Shown: positions 23,748-32,574 of the stretch, in pieces
Position numbering within the stretch: position 1 is the first letter of the stretch
Layout: every line of letters begins with the position of its first letter
Assembly (NCBI GenBank): GCA_002347095.1
Contig: DDWZ01000024.1
Span: 27,615 to 91,614 of the forward strand
From: Desulfobulbaceae bacterium UBA2273
Lineage (GTDB): Bacteria > Desulfobacterota > Desulfobulbia > Desulfobulbales > Desulfurivibrionaceae
DNA length: 64,000 bases
Direction: 5' to 3'
Program-made: the position numbers and the translations under genes
The notes under the pieces: model-generated
Seen by the model: only the letters and a program-made list of their open reading frames with translations
The model's database searches: none
Told to the model about the DNA's origin: nothing

Positions 23748-26700
23748 TGGGCGATCTCCTTTTGATTGAGTTTCAACTCGGTTCTTCTCTCCCACCAGCG
23801 GTAGAGGGTCGGCAGGACCACCAGGGTGAGCAGGGTCGAGGTGATGAGTCCGCCGATGACCACCGTGGCCAGCGGCCTCTGCACCTCGGCACCGGTGCCA
23901 TGGGAAAGCGCCATGGGAATAAAACCCAAGGAGGCCACCAGGGCGGTCATCAGCACCGGTCTAAGCCGGATGGCTGCCCCGTTCATGATGGCATCATCGA
24001 GCCCCATCCCTTCCTCACGCAGCTTGTTGAAGTAGGAAACCATGACGATTCCGTTCAGCACCGCCACACCGAACAGGGCGATGAAGCCGATTGCCCCGGA
24101 TACCGAGAGCGGCAGCCCACGCAGAAATAGGGCGACAATGCCGCCTATCAGGGCAAAAGGGATATTGAGAATGATCAGGGATGCCTGCCTGATGTTCCCG
24201 AAAGTCGAGAAGAGCAGGACAAAAATCAGCGCCAAACAGATGGGGAGGATGACCGCCAGACGGGACATGGCCCGCTGCTGGTTTTCGAACTGCCCGCCCC
24301 AATTCAAGTAATACCCCGGCGGCAATTTGACCTTACTCTCGATGGCCTGCTGGGCTGCCGCCACAAATCCACCCAAATCCCGTCCCGAGACGTTGCATTC
24401 GACAACGATCCGGCGGGAACCGTTTTCGCGAGAGATCTGGGCCGGACCCTCTTCGGTGTAAACATGCGCCAATTGTTTAAGCGGGATGCGGGCGCCGTTG
24501 GAGGCGGAGATCAACAGTTCTCCGAATTTCTCCGGGTTGTTGGATAACCCTTCCGGGAAACGCAGGGCAACCATGAACCGCCGCTGGCCTTCAAAAAGTT
24601 CCGAGACGGCCTTGCCCCCAGCCGCCAGCTCCAGAACATCTTGAATATCCGAGACATTGATCCCATAACGGGCGATGGCTTCCCGGTTGATCCGCACCTG
24701 TAGGTACGCCAGACCCGAGACCTTTTCCACCTGGACGTCCGCCGCGCCCTGAACCTTCTTGACCGCCTCGGCGATTTCATTTGCTTTTGCCTTGAGCACC
24801 TCCATATCTTCCCCAAAAAGCTTGACGGCTACTTGAGACTTGACTCCAGAGATCAGCTCGTCCACCCGCAGGGCGATCGGCTGGGTAAAGGAGAAGGACA
24901 TGCCGGGGATATTCTCCAGCCGCTCCCGCATCGCATCCACCAGCTCTTCCTTGTTGGTGGCGGTCTTCCACTCCTTGCGCGGCTTGAGATTGACAAAGAT
25001 GTCGGAGATGTCAATCCCCATTGGGTCGGAGGCAATTTCCGCCCGTCCGGCCCGGGAAACCACTTTTTCAACCTCTGGAAACGAGAGCAGGGCCTTTTCC
25101 ACCGCCGCCGAGGTGCGCACCGTATCGGTCACCGATACCGAGGGCAAGCGGAAGGACTGAACCGTGATGCTCCCCTCGTCCAGGGTTGGGAGAAATTCAC
25201 TCCCCAAAAAGGGCACCAACAGGAGCGAACCGGCCAGAGCCGCCCCGGTGATGAGCAGGGTCTTCTTCGGATTCCCGAGACTCTGCCGCAGAAAGGGCAG
25301 ATAGGCCTCGCGGATCTTGACCAGCAGCCCTGGGTCTTTCTCCACCACCTTTCCTTTCAACAGGAACGAGCAGAGGGTCGGCACCAGGGTCATGGTCAGG
25401 ATGAGCGAACCTAAAAGGGCGAAACCGACGGTGAAGGCCATGGGAGAGAACATTTTTCCCTCCATGTCGGTCAGGGTGACAATGGGCAGGTAGACAATAA
25501 TGATGATGAAGACCCCGAAGAGGATCGGTCGCGCCACCTCCTTGGCCGACATGAAGATGACGTGCCGGATGCTTTCATCCTTCTTCCGTTCCGACAGGTG
25601 CCGCACCGTGTTTTCCACCATGACCACGCTGCCGTCAACGATCATGCCGAAGTCGATGGCCCCCAAGGTCATCAGGTTGGCCGAAAGCCCCAGCCAGTGC
25701 ATGCCCAGGAAGGAAAACAGCATGGAAAGCGGGATGGTCAGGGCAACGATGACGGCGCCGCGGATATTGCCGAGAAAATAAAACAGCACCGCGATCACCA
25801 GCAGCCCACCCTCAATCAGGTTGGTGATTACAGTGGTGATGGTTTTCTGGACCAGGTCGGTCCGGTCGTAATAGGGAACCAGCTTCACCCCTTCCGGCAA
25901 AGTCTTTTGAATGGTCTGAACCTTGCTCTTGACCCCTTCGACCACCTCCTTGCTGGAGGCGCCTTTCAGCATCAGCACGATGCCTGCAACCGCCTCGCCC
26001 TTGCCGTCGTAGGTCGTGGCCCCCTGGCGCGGTTCATTGCCGATGACCACCTCGGCCAGGTCGTCAAGATGAATCGGAGTGCCGCCGCGACTGGCGACAA
26101 CGATTTGTTTCAAGTCGTCAATCCCCTTGGCCAGGCCGAGGCCGCGCACCATGTATTGCTCTTCTCGGTGTTCGATGAAGCCCGCGCCGACAGTGGAATT
26201 ATTCTTCTCCACCGCCTCAATCACGTTGTAAATGGTCAGATCGAGGCTCTTCAGTTTGCCCGGATCAATCAACACCTGGAACTGCTTGACCTGCCCGCCG
26301 AAGGAGTTGACATCCGTCACCCCCGGCACGGTGCGCAGGATCGGTCGCACGATCCAGTCTTGCAACGAACGCAATTCACGAACATCGTACCCCTCGCCTT
26401 CGAGGAGGTACTGATAGATCTCGCCTAGGCCGGTGGTGACCGGCCCCATCTGCGGCTCGATCCCCTTGGGCAAACGATCACTGGCCTGTTGCAGCCGCTC
26501 GAAGACTTGCTGGCGGGCAAAATAGGTGTCCACTCCATCCTCAAACACTATCGTGATTACCGATAAGCCGATCTTGGAAATCGAGCGGACCTCACTGAGC
26601 TGGGGAAGTCCTCCCATGGTCGTTTCAATGGGAAAGGTAATCAGTTTCTCCACCTCGGTGGGGGCCATGCCGCCAGCCTGGGTCAAAATCTGAACCTGGA

Positions 26701-26833
26701 CGTTGGTCACATCGGGAAAAGCGTCCACCGGCAGCTTCTTCATCGCCCAGACCCCGCTGCCGAGCAGGATGACGGTGGCAAGCAAAACCAGCAGGCGCTG
26801 CTGGAGGGAAAATCGCAATATTGTATCGATCAT
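23744..26833 (-). CDS. heavy-metal efflux RND transporter, CzcA/CusA type
   Basis: A 1029-residue inner-membrane pump of the HME-RND family, driving metal export across both membranes by proton antiport. It starts MIDTILRFSLQQRLLVLLAT, has twelve membrane helices in the usual two halves, and carries the HME signature DFGMIVDGSVVMVEN in helix 4. This signature is shared by divalent-cation (CzcA) and copper/silver (CusA) pumps; the exact metal cannot be fixed from sequence here. Full length and intact. The gene is four bases downstream of the membrane fusion gene and overlaps the PII-like gene by four bases, so the set is one operon. Confidence 0.95.
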   Translation of the reverse strand: MIDTILRFSLQQRLLVLLATVILLGSGVWAMKKLPVDAFPDVTNVQVQILTQAGGMAPTEVEKLITFPIETTMGGLPQLSEVRSISKIGLSVITIVFEDGVDTYFARQQVFERLQQASDRLPKGIEPQMGPVTTGLGEIYQYLLEGEGYDVRELRSLQDWIVRPILRTVPGVTDVNSFGGQVKQFQVLIDPGKLKSLDLTIYNVIEAVEKNNSTVGAGFIEHREEQYMVRGLGLAKGIDDLKQIVVASRGGTPIHLDDLAEVVIGNEPRQGATTYDGKGEAVAGIVLMLKGASSKEVVEGVKSKVQTIQKTLPEGVKLVPYYDRTDLVQKTITTVITNLIEGGLLVIAVLFYFLGNIRGAVIVALTIPLSMLFSFLGMHWLGLSANLMTLGAIDFGMIVDGSVVMVENTVRHLSERKKDESIRHVIFMSAKEVARPILFGVFIIIIVYLPIVTLTDMEGKMFSPMAFTVGFALLGSLILTMTLVPTLCSFLLKGKVVEKDPGLLVKIREAYLPFLRQSLGNPKKTLLITGAALAGSLLLVPFLGSEFLPTLDEGSITVQSFRLPSVSVTDTVRTSAAVEKALLSFPEVEKVVSRAGRAEIASDPMGIDISDIFVNLKPRKEWKTATNKEELVDAMRERLENIPGMSFSFTQPIALRVDELISGVKSQVAVKLFGEDMEVLKAKANEIAEAVKKVQGAADVQVEKVSGLAYLQVRINREAIARYGINVSDIQDVLELAAGGKAVSELFEGQRRFMVALRFPEGLSNNPEKFGELLISASNGARIPLKQLAHVYTEEGPAQISRENGSRRIVVECNVSGRDLGGFVAAAQQAIESKVKLPPGYYLNWGGQFENQQRAMSRLAVILPICLALIFVLLFSTFGNIRQASLIILNIPFALIGGIVALFLRGLPLSVSGAIGFIALFGVAVLNGIVMVSYFNKLREEGMGLDDAIMNGAAIRLRPVLMTALVASLGFIPMALSHGTGAEVQRPLATVVIGGLITSTLLTLVVLPTLYRWWERRTELKLNQKEIAQ

Positions 26834-26837
26834 GGTC

Positions 26838-28061
26838 TCACTCCTCTCCCAGTTCGCCTTTCTTGAGTTCCGACTTCAGCAGAAAGCCCCCCTTGACCGC
26901 GTAGCGCTCACCTTCCTTAAGCCCACCCGTCACCTCCACCTGGCCGCCGGATGCCCGCCCAAGCTCAAGGGGGCGTGGTTCGAACTCCGTGCCATTTTCG
27001 GTGACGAACACCACCTTCTTGCCCTCCATATCCTGCAGGGCATCCTCGGGAACAGCCAGGACCGGCGGCATATCGGCAGGCAGAGCCACTTCGACACTCG
27101 CGAACATCTCCGGCTTCAGCTTGCGACCTGTGTTTTGCACCTCGATTCGGGCCTTGACCGTCCGGGTGGCGTCATCCACCACGTCGGCAATATGGCTGAT
27201 CCGCCCCGGAAAGTTCAGATCAGGAAAGGCACCGACCCTGACGATTGCTTCTTGTCCCTTGCGGACCTTGGCCAGGTCTTTCTCGTTGATGTCCACCATG
27301 ACCCAGACAGAGGAGAGGTCCGCAACGGTGTAGAGGTTCTTTGTTGGGTCCGCCAGCTCGCCGACAATGGCATATTTTTCAGTGATGACGCCACCAATCG
27401 GTGAGCGGACCGGCAGGAGCTGTCTTTTGTGGTCAGAACCGTCCAGATCAGCAAGAGAAAGGCCATAGAGGACGAGCCGTTCTTTGTCGGCATACAACTC
27501 GCTTGAGGTCACCTGATAGTCGGTATCGGCCTGGTGTATCTCCTTGCGGGCGGCAATCTTCTTCTCCACCAGAGCATTGATCCGGTCCAGATTATTCTTG
27601 GCCAGCGAAAGTTTGGCCTTTGATTGGCGGTAACGGTTTATGGCCTCGTCCAATTCCACGCTGTCCAGCATGACCAGCATCTGGCCGGAAGCGACACTAT
27701 CCCCCAGCAAGGCCTTGACGGAGGTAATTTTCCCCGAAATGCGCGGCGAAACATGAGCGATCCGGTCACTGTTCACCTCCACCTTACCGGTAACACTGAT
27801 GGCATCGGCAAGTCGCTCCTTCCCTGCGGTAGCAACAACGACACCAAACTCCTTCTGTGTTTCCAGCGTCATGCTTACGGTTTTTGGTACGTCATCCTTC
27901 CCGCCCTCATCCTTGCCCTCGCTCTTTCCCTTGGGCTCGGTGACCTCATTGTGCGTTTTCTCCTCTCCTGTGCCGGTTGCAAGGTGGGAGAAGCGATAAT
28001 AAAAACCGCTGGTCAAGGCGATAGCCAGGGCAACTCCGATAATGATTCCTTTTTTGTTCAC
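26838..28061 (-). CDS. RND efflux periplasmic adaptor, CzcB/CusB type
   Basis: A 407-residue membrane fusion protein. N-terminal anchor helix (about 4-23), then a charged spacer with ETEPKGKSEGKDEGGKD, a lipoyl-like half motif (VSPRISGKITSVKALLGDSV), a long alpha-helical hairpin (about 140-200) and a second lipoyl half (LPVRSPIGGVITEKYAIVGE), followed by beta-barrel and membrane-proximal domains. It bridges the pump and the outer-membrane channel. Its stop and the channel gene's region overlap by four bases (28058-28061), showing tight coupling. Confidence 0.93.
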   Translation of the reverse strand: MNKKGIIIGVALAIALTSGFYYRFSHLATGTGEEKTHNEVTEPKGKSEGKDEGGKDDVPKTVSMTLETQKEFGVVVATAGKERLADAISVTGKVEVNSDRIAHVSPRISGKITSVKALLGDSVASGQMLVMLDSVELDEAINRYRQSKAKLSLAKNNLDRINALVEKKIAARKEIHQADTDYQVTSSELYADKERLVLYGLSLADLDGSDHKRQLLPVRSPIGGVITEKYAIVGELADPTKNLYTVADLSSVWVMVDINEKDLAKVRKGQEAIVRVGAFPDLNFPGRISHIADVVDDATRTVKARIEVQNTGRKLKPEMFASVEVALPADMPPVLAVPEDALQDMEGKKVVFVTENGTEFEPRPLELGRASGGQVEVTGGLKEGERYAVKGGFLLKSELKKGELGEE

Positions 28062-29344
28062 TGGATACCTCCGTTTAGATCAATCGCCACTGCCGATTCA
28101 AGTTTTACAAAAGCCACGCGCCTGCCGTGAATTGCCGCGAAATAGCCGTCATTGACCTCAAAAAACTTCTTCTGCTCCTCGATAACCGCAAGAATGCCTA
28201 CCTCACCCTGGCGGTAGGCCTCCTGGGTCAGTTTCAGATTCTCGGTTAGTTGCGGGATGATGCCCTGTTTAAACAGAGCAAGGATACGCTCCGATGCTGA
28301 CAGACGAGAGAAGGCGCCCTCAACCTCGGCAATGACGATTCTCTCCAGCGCCAGGCTACGGGAACCGGCAGCTTCCAGCCGGGAACGGGATGCTGCCCGT
28401 CCACCCTGGTTGCGGTCAAAAAACGGAAGCGGTATCGACAAGCGCACCCCAAGTTGCGTATCGCTGCTGGTCGATGACAGGTCTCCCAACTCGGTTGCAC
28501 TCCGCTGTCTTTGGGCAAAGAACCCCACCGTGGGGTTGGGAATTGACTCGGCCACGGCCAGACGGGTTTCCGTCTCGGCCTTGTTGCGTTCGAGCGCCAG
28601 AGCCTGAAGATCAGGCCGCGTGGCAAGGGCCTGTTTGAGCAGTTCTTGGATGGTTTGTGACACCACCGGTGCAGAAAGGTCATCCGCCAGGTTGAAGGCT
28701 GCCTCGTTCAGGCCCGTCAATGACGACATCCTGAGGCGAAGCTGAATGCCATCCCGCTCTGCCTCAATGAAAAGATTTTCGGCGCGGGCAAGTTCTACCT
28801 TGGCAAGATTGAGTTCCAGTTCTGGAATATCACCCGCCTTGAAGCGTTCTCCGGCAATGCTCACCAGATCGCGATTAAGGCCACCCAGGTCAGCCGCCAG
28901 TTCACGACGTTTGTCGGCCAGGGCCAAGTCTAAGGCCAGGATGGAAACCTCTTCCTTCAACAACCGCGCAGCGTTGTCCCGCTGCCGCTGCGCCGCTTCG
29001 GCCTCGCGCTGTCCCGCCTCGCGGCGTAGACGCAACTTGCCGTTCAACGGAAGCTCCTGACTGATGCCGATTGAGGCGGAACGCTCCTCGGGGCTGCCGG
29101 ACTGACGTCCGGAGGAGCCCTCGAGTTCTAATGTAGGGTTAGTGAGGATGCCGGACTGAATGGCAAGCGCTTGTTTTGCCGCCGCTTCTTTTTCCAGGGC
29201 GGCCAACTCGGCGCTTTGTTTCAGGGCCAGAGCCACGATTTCATTGATGGTGCTGGGAACAGGCTCGGCCAATGCCGGCAGGCAAACAAGCGCCTGTAGC
29301 AGTAGCGCGAAGATAGTTCCGCGCACCTGTGTTGAGCAGGTCAT
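28058..29344 (-). CDS. outer-membrane channel of metal efflux (TolC family), CzcC/CusC type
   Basis: A 428-residue outer-membrane efflux protein. A signal sequence (MTCSTQVRGTIFALLLQALVC, cleavage near ALAEP) is followed by two homologous alpha-helical repeats typical of OEP channels (LKQSAELAALEKEAAA, then RLEAAGSRSLALERIVIAEVE). The predicted start is the ATG at 29344, with the strong GGAGG site nine bases upstream; an upstream ATG at 29395 lacks such a site. It is the first of the three pump genes; the pump, adaptor, PII-like and lipoprotein genes follow on the same strand. Confidence 0.92.
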   Translation of the reverse strand: MTCSTQVRGTIFALLLQALVCLPALAEPVPSTINEIVALALKQSAELAALEKEAAAKQALAIQSGILTNPTLELEGSSGRQSGSPEERSASIGISQELPLNGKLRLRREAGQREAEAAQRQRDNAARLLKEEVSILALDLALADKRRELAADLGGLNRDLVSIAGERFKAGDIPELELNLAKVELARAENLFIEAERDGIQLRLRMSSLTGLNEAAFNLADDLSAPVVSQTIQELLKQALATRPDLQALALERNKAETETRLAVAESIPNPTVGFFAQRQRSATELGDLSSTSSDTQLGVRLSIPLPFFDRNQGGRAASRSRLEAAGSRSLALERIVIAEVEGAFSRLSASERILALFKQGIIPQLTENLKLTQEAYRQGEVGILAVIEEQKKFFEVNDGYFAAIHGRRVAFVKLESAVAIDLNGGIQ

Positions 29345-29446
29345 GGGGAAAACCTCCAGACAGATGGATAGTAACCACGACAAGGCGTGGAGCACTTAAG
29401 TCGCAGTTATGTCGTTACGCTGGTAATGTTACAGAAAAAGAAATGA

Positions 29447-29827
29447 TCAGAGCGTTGCTGCGTCGGGCGGGACGAAAAAGGAAAGATAGACTTCGGGGAT
29501 ATGCCGGGTTATGTCGGCAAAGTGAAGAGAGATGGAAAATGGTAAATAGGCGAAGATCTTCGGTATTGAAGCCAATGGAGCATGGCATGGACCATTACAG
29601 CCACCAAAACAAACATGATCATCCAGGGCATGCGGTGGAACCGGGGCAGATGGGCTGTTGCTGTCATGGATCTGCGCCAAGTCTTCAGTGAAGAATGAGA
29701 ATGTTGCCTCCTGTGAGCCCGGCAGTTCCCCGGCACAGACAACATCTTCGCCGAATGACATCGCCAGACCGAAGATGGCCACGAACAGAATCATGGAGGC
29801 GATTATGCGTCTGAATTCAGATTTCAT
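29447..29827 (-). CDS. small exported protein upstream of metal efflux operon
   Basis: About 126 residues from the ATG at 29827 (an in-frame ATG lies seven codons upstream). The N-terminus is a signal peptide (SMILFVAIFGLAMSFG, cleavage near CAG). The mature part has a His/Cys cluster, PPHALDDHVCFGGCNGPCHAP, that could bind metal, followed by a hydrophobic stretch. The gene is 102 bases upstream of the TolC-family gene on the same strand. Proteins of this size with H..C..C..H patterns are common ahead of CzcCBA-type operons. Function unknown; periplasmic metal binding is inference. Confidence 0.6.
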   Translation of the reverse strand: MKSEFRRIIASMILFVAIFGLAMSFGEDVVCAGELPGSQEATFSFFTEDLAQIHDSNSPSAPVPPHALDDHVCFGGCNGPCHAPLASIPKIFAYLPFSISLHFADITRHIPEVYLSFFVPPDAATL

Positions 29828-29880
29828 AATGAAGGGGAACATAACCATCCAACGATCATTTTACAATACAAATCAGCGCG

Positions 29881-29958
29881 TGGCGGCTACTGATCCGAAG
29901 ATTCCTTGTCAAGACCGAACATCTGCCGGACCAGATGCTCGGTCGCCAACTCGGCCAT
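29881..29958 (-). pseudogene. remnant of a duplicated hemA 3' end with internal deletion
   Basis: 29881-29930 matches the hemA 3' end at 34468-34517 with three differences over 50 bases. 29931-29958 matches an internal hemA segment around 35151-35178 with about 80 percent identity. The frame therefore reads MAELATEHLVRQ followed at once by MFGLDKESSDQ and a TAG stop. Intact hemA has the corresponding parts at MAELAAEHLVRQ and at its very end; the copies are joined at a shared GTC-GGCAG stretch, which suggests a deletion by short homology. It lies three bases beyond the end of the ZraP-like gene. Confidence 0.85.
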
Positions 29959-29961
29959 CAC

Positions 29962-30468
29962 CTACCAGCGACACCAGCCGCCACTGTTGTCCATCATCAT
30001 GGCGCCCGGCCCCATCATGGCGCCGTTACCGCCGTACATGCCGGGATGGCTGTCATGCCAGGAGCAGTACATCGCCCCCCAGCCCATGGGACCGGAATAG
30101 CCCGCGCCGATTTCCTGGTTCATCTGCGAACGCAGGCTCCAGTAATCCTGCTCCAGGGCGTAGAGCTCGGACCGAAGGGTGTTGGCTTTGCCCAGCGTGG
30201 TCGATCCATCGGCCAGGGCAGTGTCAAGCTCTGCCGCCTTGGCTCGCACAGCGGCCTCCTTGTCGGCCAGATGCTTTTGGTATTTGGCCTCGATCGCCTG
30301 GGCCTTTTGCTTCTGCTCTGCGGTCAAGGCCGGTTTGTTCGCCCCCATCATCATAGGGCCTCCCATGGGACCGGACATAGGCCCTCCCATCCAGGCCCCG
30401 GCTTGGGATATGACCCCGAGGCTAAGAGCTGTTGCCAGTGCAGTGACAAGAATTTTTTCTTTTTTCAT
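29962..30468 (-). CDS. ZraP/Spy-CpxP-like periplasmic metal-stress protein
   Basis: A 168-residue exported protein. The signal peptide (LVTALATALSLGVISQAGA) is followed by a Gly/Met-rich stretch (MGGPMSGPMGGPMMMG), a helical core (PALTAEQKQKAQAIEAKYQK and on to LRSQMNQEIGAGY) and a tail rich in Met, His, Cys and Trp. The core with LTAEQ at its start is typical of ZraP-like zinc-binding periplasmic chaperones. The start ATG at 30468 has an AAAGGAG site. It is the last gene of a three-gene set behind a sigma-54-type promoter, next to a ZraSR-like system. Confidence 0.85.
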   Translation of the reverse strand: MKKEKILVTALATALSLGVISQAGAWMGGPMSGPMGGPMMMGANKPALTAEQKQKAQAIEAKYQKHLADKEAAVRAKAAELDTALADGSTTLGKANTLRSELYALEQDYWSLRSQMNQEIGAGYSGPMGWGAMYCSWHDSHPGMYGGNGAMMGPGAMMMDNSGGWCRW

Positions 30469-30490
30469 GATGCGTTCTCCTTTTGATAAT

Positions 30491-30784
30491 TTATTTGGTT
30501 TCATTCACATCCGCCCGGCAAAAAGGGCAGTACTTCCAAACGCTTTCCACAATCTTGCTACAGGAAGGACAATGACTTTTCAGGGTGACCGCGCAGTGGG
30601 GGCAGCGCAAAAAGCTGCTTTTCACCGCGCCGCCGCAAGCCGGACAACTTGCGCCCAGGAAAAAATCACCTTTCCCCCCTTGCCGCAGGGTTGCAACAAG
30701 CGCAAGCGCTGCAAGAACAACAATCGCTGTCGCTATTATCCAAAAAAAATGCCATTCATGCGCCCAGCCTATGCCGCAAAACAT
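30491..30784 (-). CDS. membrane-anchored double zinc ribbon protein
   Basis: A 97-residue protein with one N-terminal membrane helix (FFWIIATAIVVLAALALVAT) and a cytoplasmic part containing three CxxC pairs plus one split pair: CPACGG, CPHC, CPSC and CPFC. This is a double zinc-ribbon arrangement. The ATG at 30784 has a GAGGAGG site and is preferred over an upstream start at 30895. It is 22 bases upstream of the ZraP-like gene and 10 bases downstream of a small lipoprotein gene. Zinc binding is expected from the cysteines; the role is unknown. Confidence 0.8.
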   Translation of the reverse strand: MFCGIGWAHEWHFFWIIATAIVVLAALALVATLRQGGKGDFFLGASCPACGGAVKSSFLRCPHCAVTLKSHCPSCSKIVESVWKYCPFCRADVNETK

Positions 30785-30794
30785 GATTTCCTCC

Positions 30795-30980
30795 TCAATA
30801 ATCGTAATTTCGCGGATAATCCCCAGGGTATCCGCACCCCTGGAAGTGGCCATTCGCTGAGCCTGGGCCGTTGTAATATCCATAACCGTGCCCACCCCAA
30901 TAATGGCCGCAGCCGGTTAAGGTCAATGCCGCGCCGAGCAAAAGCAAAGCCAATGTGGTTGTTTTCCAGAATTTCCTCAT
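30795..30980 (-). CDS. small Gly/Tyr/His-rich lipoprotein
   Basis: A 61-residue protein with a clear lipoprotein signal (TTLALLLLGAALTLTGC, lipidated Cys near residue 24) and a short mature part rich in Gly, Tyr, His and Asn (GHYWGGHGYGYYNGPG). It is the first gene after the sigma-54-type promoter at 31018-31033, with a GGAGGA ribosome site before the ATG. It lies 10 bases upstream of the zinc-ribbon gene. The His-containing mature part might bind metal, but this is inference. Confidence 0.75.
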   Translation of the reverse strand: MRKFWKTTTLALLLLGAALTLTGCGHYWGGHGYGYYNGPGSANGHFQGCGYPGDYPRNYDY

Positions 30981-31017
30981 GACATCCTCCTTTGTTTACT
31001 CTTTGTTTATTGGATAT

Positions 31018-31033
31018 AGCAAAGGGCGTGCCA
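31018..31033 (-). promoter_or_regulatory. sigma-54 promoter of the ZraP-like operon
   Basis: On the minus strand the sequence is TGGCACGCCCTTTGCT, a perfect match to the -24/-12 consensus: TGGCAC, five bases, TTGCT. It lies 38 bases upstream of the first gene of the three-gene set and downstream of the ZraR-like activator gene. In E. coli the zraP promoter is likewise sigma-54 dependent and activated by ZraR. An activator site upstream (31034-31200) was not clearly identified. Confidence 0.85.
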
Positions 31034-31203
31034 ATAAAGTTTTCCGGGAAGCAACAGCAGACAACTACACGAAATAAAATGATAAATATATTTTCAGGAG
31101 AAACGGACGAGAAGAAAAGGAAGCGCAAGTGCCCAAAAATTAGGCGGCCGGATGCGATGCGGGAACAAGGGGTGCCTAGAAATAAGACAGGCGGAAAATT
31201 TCC

Positions 31204-32574
31204 CTAGGAAAGGTCGTATTCTTTCATTTTGTTTTGCAGGGTCTGGCGGGCGATACCGAGAATCTTGGCGGTTTGGGATTTATTCCCGTTGGTCTGTTGA
31301 AGGGTGGCGCGAATCAGTTCCCGTTCCATGTCCCGCAGGGTGAGACCGGAGGGAGGCGGGGATGGCCCCTCATCAGTCCGGTATTCTTCATCATTCGGAC
31401 GAAGATGGGGTGGAAGCTCCAGGGGAGATATCTGTTCCCCGAGGCAAAGAATCACGGCCCGTTCCATGGTGTTTTCCAGCTCGCGAATATTGCCTGGCCA
31501 TTCATAACGAGTTAACAGCGTCAGGGCCTGGGGGTGAATCCCCCGGATATTTTTGCGGTTTTTCCGTGAATATCTTTTCAGAAAGAAGTCGGCTAACGGC
31601 GGGATGTCCTCGCGGCGATCCCGTAGCGGGGGAAGCACAACCGGTACGACATTGAGACGGAAATAGAGGTCCTGACGAAAGGAGCCTTCCTCGACCATGC
31701 GCTCCAAATTCTTATGGGTGGCGGTCAGCAGGCGCACATCGACCCTGATGCTCTTGTCGCCGCCAAGCCGCTCAAATTCCCCTTCCTGCAACACTCTCAG
31801 GATTTTGGCCTGGGTAGTCAGGCTCATGTCGCCGATCTCATCCAGAAACAAGGTGCCCTGGTGCGCCTGTTCGAACCGCCCCTTGCGTTGTGCTGCCGCT
31901 CCGGTGAAAGCGCCTCTTTCATGGCCGAAAAGTTCGCTTTCCAGCAAATTTTCATGGAGCGCCGCGCAATTCACCTTGATAAACGAGCCGTTTTTGCGCA
32001 GGCTGTTCTCATGGATGACATTGGCAACCAACTCCTTGCCGGTGCCGGACTCGCCCGCAATGAGCACGGTGGCGTCGCTTGGGGCCACCAGGGCCAGGGT
32101 CGCAAACAGTTCCTGCATCCCGCGACTGCGACCGATGATGTTGCCGAAGTCAAATCGTTCGTGGAGTCGCTTTTTGAGCAGGTCATTTTCCGCCTGCAAC
32201 CGCTCAAAGTTCAGCGCCCTGGTCAGCGTCAGCTTCAGCTCCTCGATATCAACGGGTTTTGTTATATAATCGAACGCGCCTTGCTTCATTGCCGTGACCG
32301 CGCTTTCCACCGAGGAGAAGGCGGTTAGAATAATAACCGGGAGAGCGCAATGGGTTTCCTGCATGGCGGCGAGTGTTTCAATCCCCCCCATGCGCTTCAT
32401 TTTAAGGTCGAGCAAGACGAGGTCGATTTTCTGTTCATGAAGGATCGGCAGCACCTGATCGCCGTCCTCCGCCTCAATCACCTCGTAGCCGACACCTGTC
32501 AGATTGGCGTTAAGCATGGTACGGTGGGCGGCATCATCATCCACCAACAGAATTCGTTTTTTCCCGCTACTCAC
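31204..32574 (-). CDS. sigma-54 response regulator, ZraR-like
   Basis: A 456-residue NtrC-family regulator. Receiver domain (about 6-120; ILLVDDDAAHRTML, VLLDLKMKRMGGIE, ITKPVD), AAA+ domain (about 145-375; GESGTGKE Walker A, intact GAFTGA loop, FLDEIGD), Fis helix-turn-helix at the C-terminus (SQTAKILGIARQTLQNKMKEY). The GTG start at 32574 overlaps the end of the kinase gene by eight bases, with an AAGGAG site, and is preferred over the 32643 extension inside the kinase. Context with a ZraP-like gene and a perfect sigma-54 promoter supports an envelope metal-stress role. Confidence 0.92.
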   Translation of the reverse strand: MSSGKKRILLVDDDAAHRTMLNANLTGVGYEVIEAEDGDQVLPILHEQKIDLVLLDLKMKRMGGIETLAAMQETHCALPVIILTAFSSVESAVTAMKQGAFDYITKPVDIEELKLTLTRALNFERLQAENDLLKKRLHERFDFGNIIGRSRGMQELFATLALVAPSDATVLIAGESGTGKELVANVIHENSLRKNGSFIKVNCAALHENLLESELFGHERGAFTGAAAQRKGRFEQAHQGTLFLDEIGDMSLTTQAKILRVLQEGEFERLGGDKSIRVDVRLLTATHKNLERMVEEGSFRQDLYFRLNVVPVVLPPLRDRREDIPPLADFFLKRYSRKNRKNIRGIHPQALTLLTRYEWPGNIRELENTMERAVILCLGEQISPLELPPHLRPNDEEYRTDEGPSPPPSGLTLRDMERELIRATLQQTNGNKSQTAKILGIARQTLQNKMKEYDLS

